Positions 6,086 through 6,202 of a stretch of DNA of 6,202 nucleotides are shown here, piece by piece. The position numbers and the translations under genes were made by a program. Location: the NCBI GenBank assembly GCA_025455635.1, contig JALOMF010000265.1, positions 1 to 6,202 on the forward strand, written 5' to 3'. The stretch's first letter is position 1; each line of letters starts with the position of its first letter. This stretch comes from Saprospiraceae bacterium (GTDB lineage Bacteria > Bacteroidota > Bacteroidia > Chitinophagales > Saprospiraceae). Under the pieces are notes generated by a model. It had not been told where the DNA came from. It did not search any database and saw nothing but the letters and a program-made list of their open reading frames with translations.

Positions 6086-6202
6086 ACAAGGCTGCCTGTT
6101 GTTGTCGAGCGAAGGGTGAAATAAACCCAAGAATGACATCAGTTGGTGCAACACCTTTGGCAATCAGTTCTTCTTTGACGCGTATATCAGTCCAATTTTG
6201 TT
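6075..6202 (-). CDS. XisI family protein, C-terminal part (5' end outside window)
   Basis: On the minus strand a frame open to the right edge codes for 41 residues and a TAG stop (6077-6075). The sequence contains QNWTDIRVKEELIAKGVAPT followed by DVILGFISPFARQ. This matches the C-terminal end of XisI-family proteins, where a W.Q...T(D/E)......EL...G(I/V)...D(I/V)VLGF..P..R pattern is typical. XisI was named as a factor controlling excision of the fdxN element in Anabaena. Most family members in Bacteroidota and cyanobacteria have no proven role and often sit beside xisH, which would be further right here, upstream of this gene. The extreme C terminus (QQQAALSQA) departs from the usual T.FAV(A/G) ending. 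The gene is convergent with the receptor gene, 17 bases apart, so it is unlikely to share its function. Recognition is by remembered motif over a short stretch. Confidence 0.72.
   Translation of the reverse strand, partial: QNWTDIRVKEELIAKGVAPTDVILGFISPFARQQQAALSQA

Noticed and set aside
5859..6119. Plus-strand open frame running past the receptor stop
   Set aside because: It overlaps the well-supported barrel C terminus in another frame and has no coding character; the region beyond 6075 is better explained by the minus-strand XisI-family gene.

Overview
The window looks like a piece of a Bacteroidota chromosome, perhaps from the Saprospiria/Chitinophagia side of the phylum. Three things point there. 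One is a C-terminal type IX secretion (T9SS) sorting domain. Another is a TonB-dependent receptor with an N-terminal carboxypeptidase-regulatory-like domain. The third is the lack of clear Shine-Dalgarno sequences. Overall base composition is moderately GC-rich, with distinctly AT-richer islands. Phylum is a confident inference; anything finer is a guess.

Layout, left to right. (1) Bases 2-2131 (+) hold the 3' part of a gene for a soluble PQQ-type sugar dehydrogenase (GSDH/GdhB-like beta-propeller). The family domain occurs twice in tandem. The first copy has lost several cofactor, calcium and catalytic positions that the second copy largely keeps. A 35-base array of 7-base repeats lies exactly in the linker between the copies. 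(2) Bases 2194-3141 (+) encode a secreted protein with a signal peptide, a beta-sandwich-like body and a T9SS sorting tail. (3) A perfect 13-bp hairpin (3167-3200) lies between genes 2 and 3 and ends only 13 bases before the preferred start of gene 3. (4) Bases 3214-6057 (+) encode a complete outer-membrane TonB-dependent receptor of the TIGR01782-like type. (5) At the right edge, 6075-6202 (-) is the C-terminal end of an XisI-family protein, convergent with the receptor gene.

The three plus-strand products would act at or outside the inner membrane: a probable periplasmic or exported dehydrogenase-like protein, a cell-surface or secreted protein and an outer-membrane importer. This fits a small surface and uptake locus for a sugar-like or cofactor-like ligand, but no SusD partner, transcription regulator or degradative enzyme is visible and the ligand cannot be named. 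I see no CRISPR array, tRNA, rRNA, insertion sequence or clear defence system. The most unusual points are the asymmetric double dehydrogenase, the heptamer array at its domain joint, and the hairpin in the receptor leader. No wholly new system is evident in these 6.2 kb.
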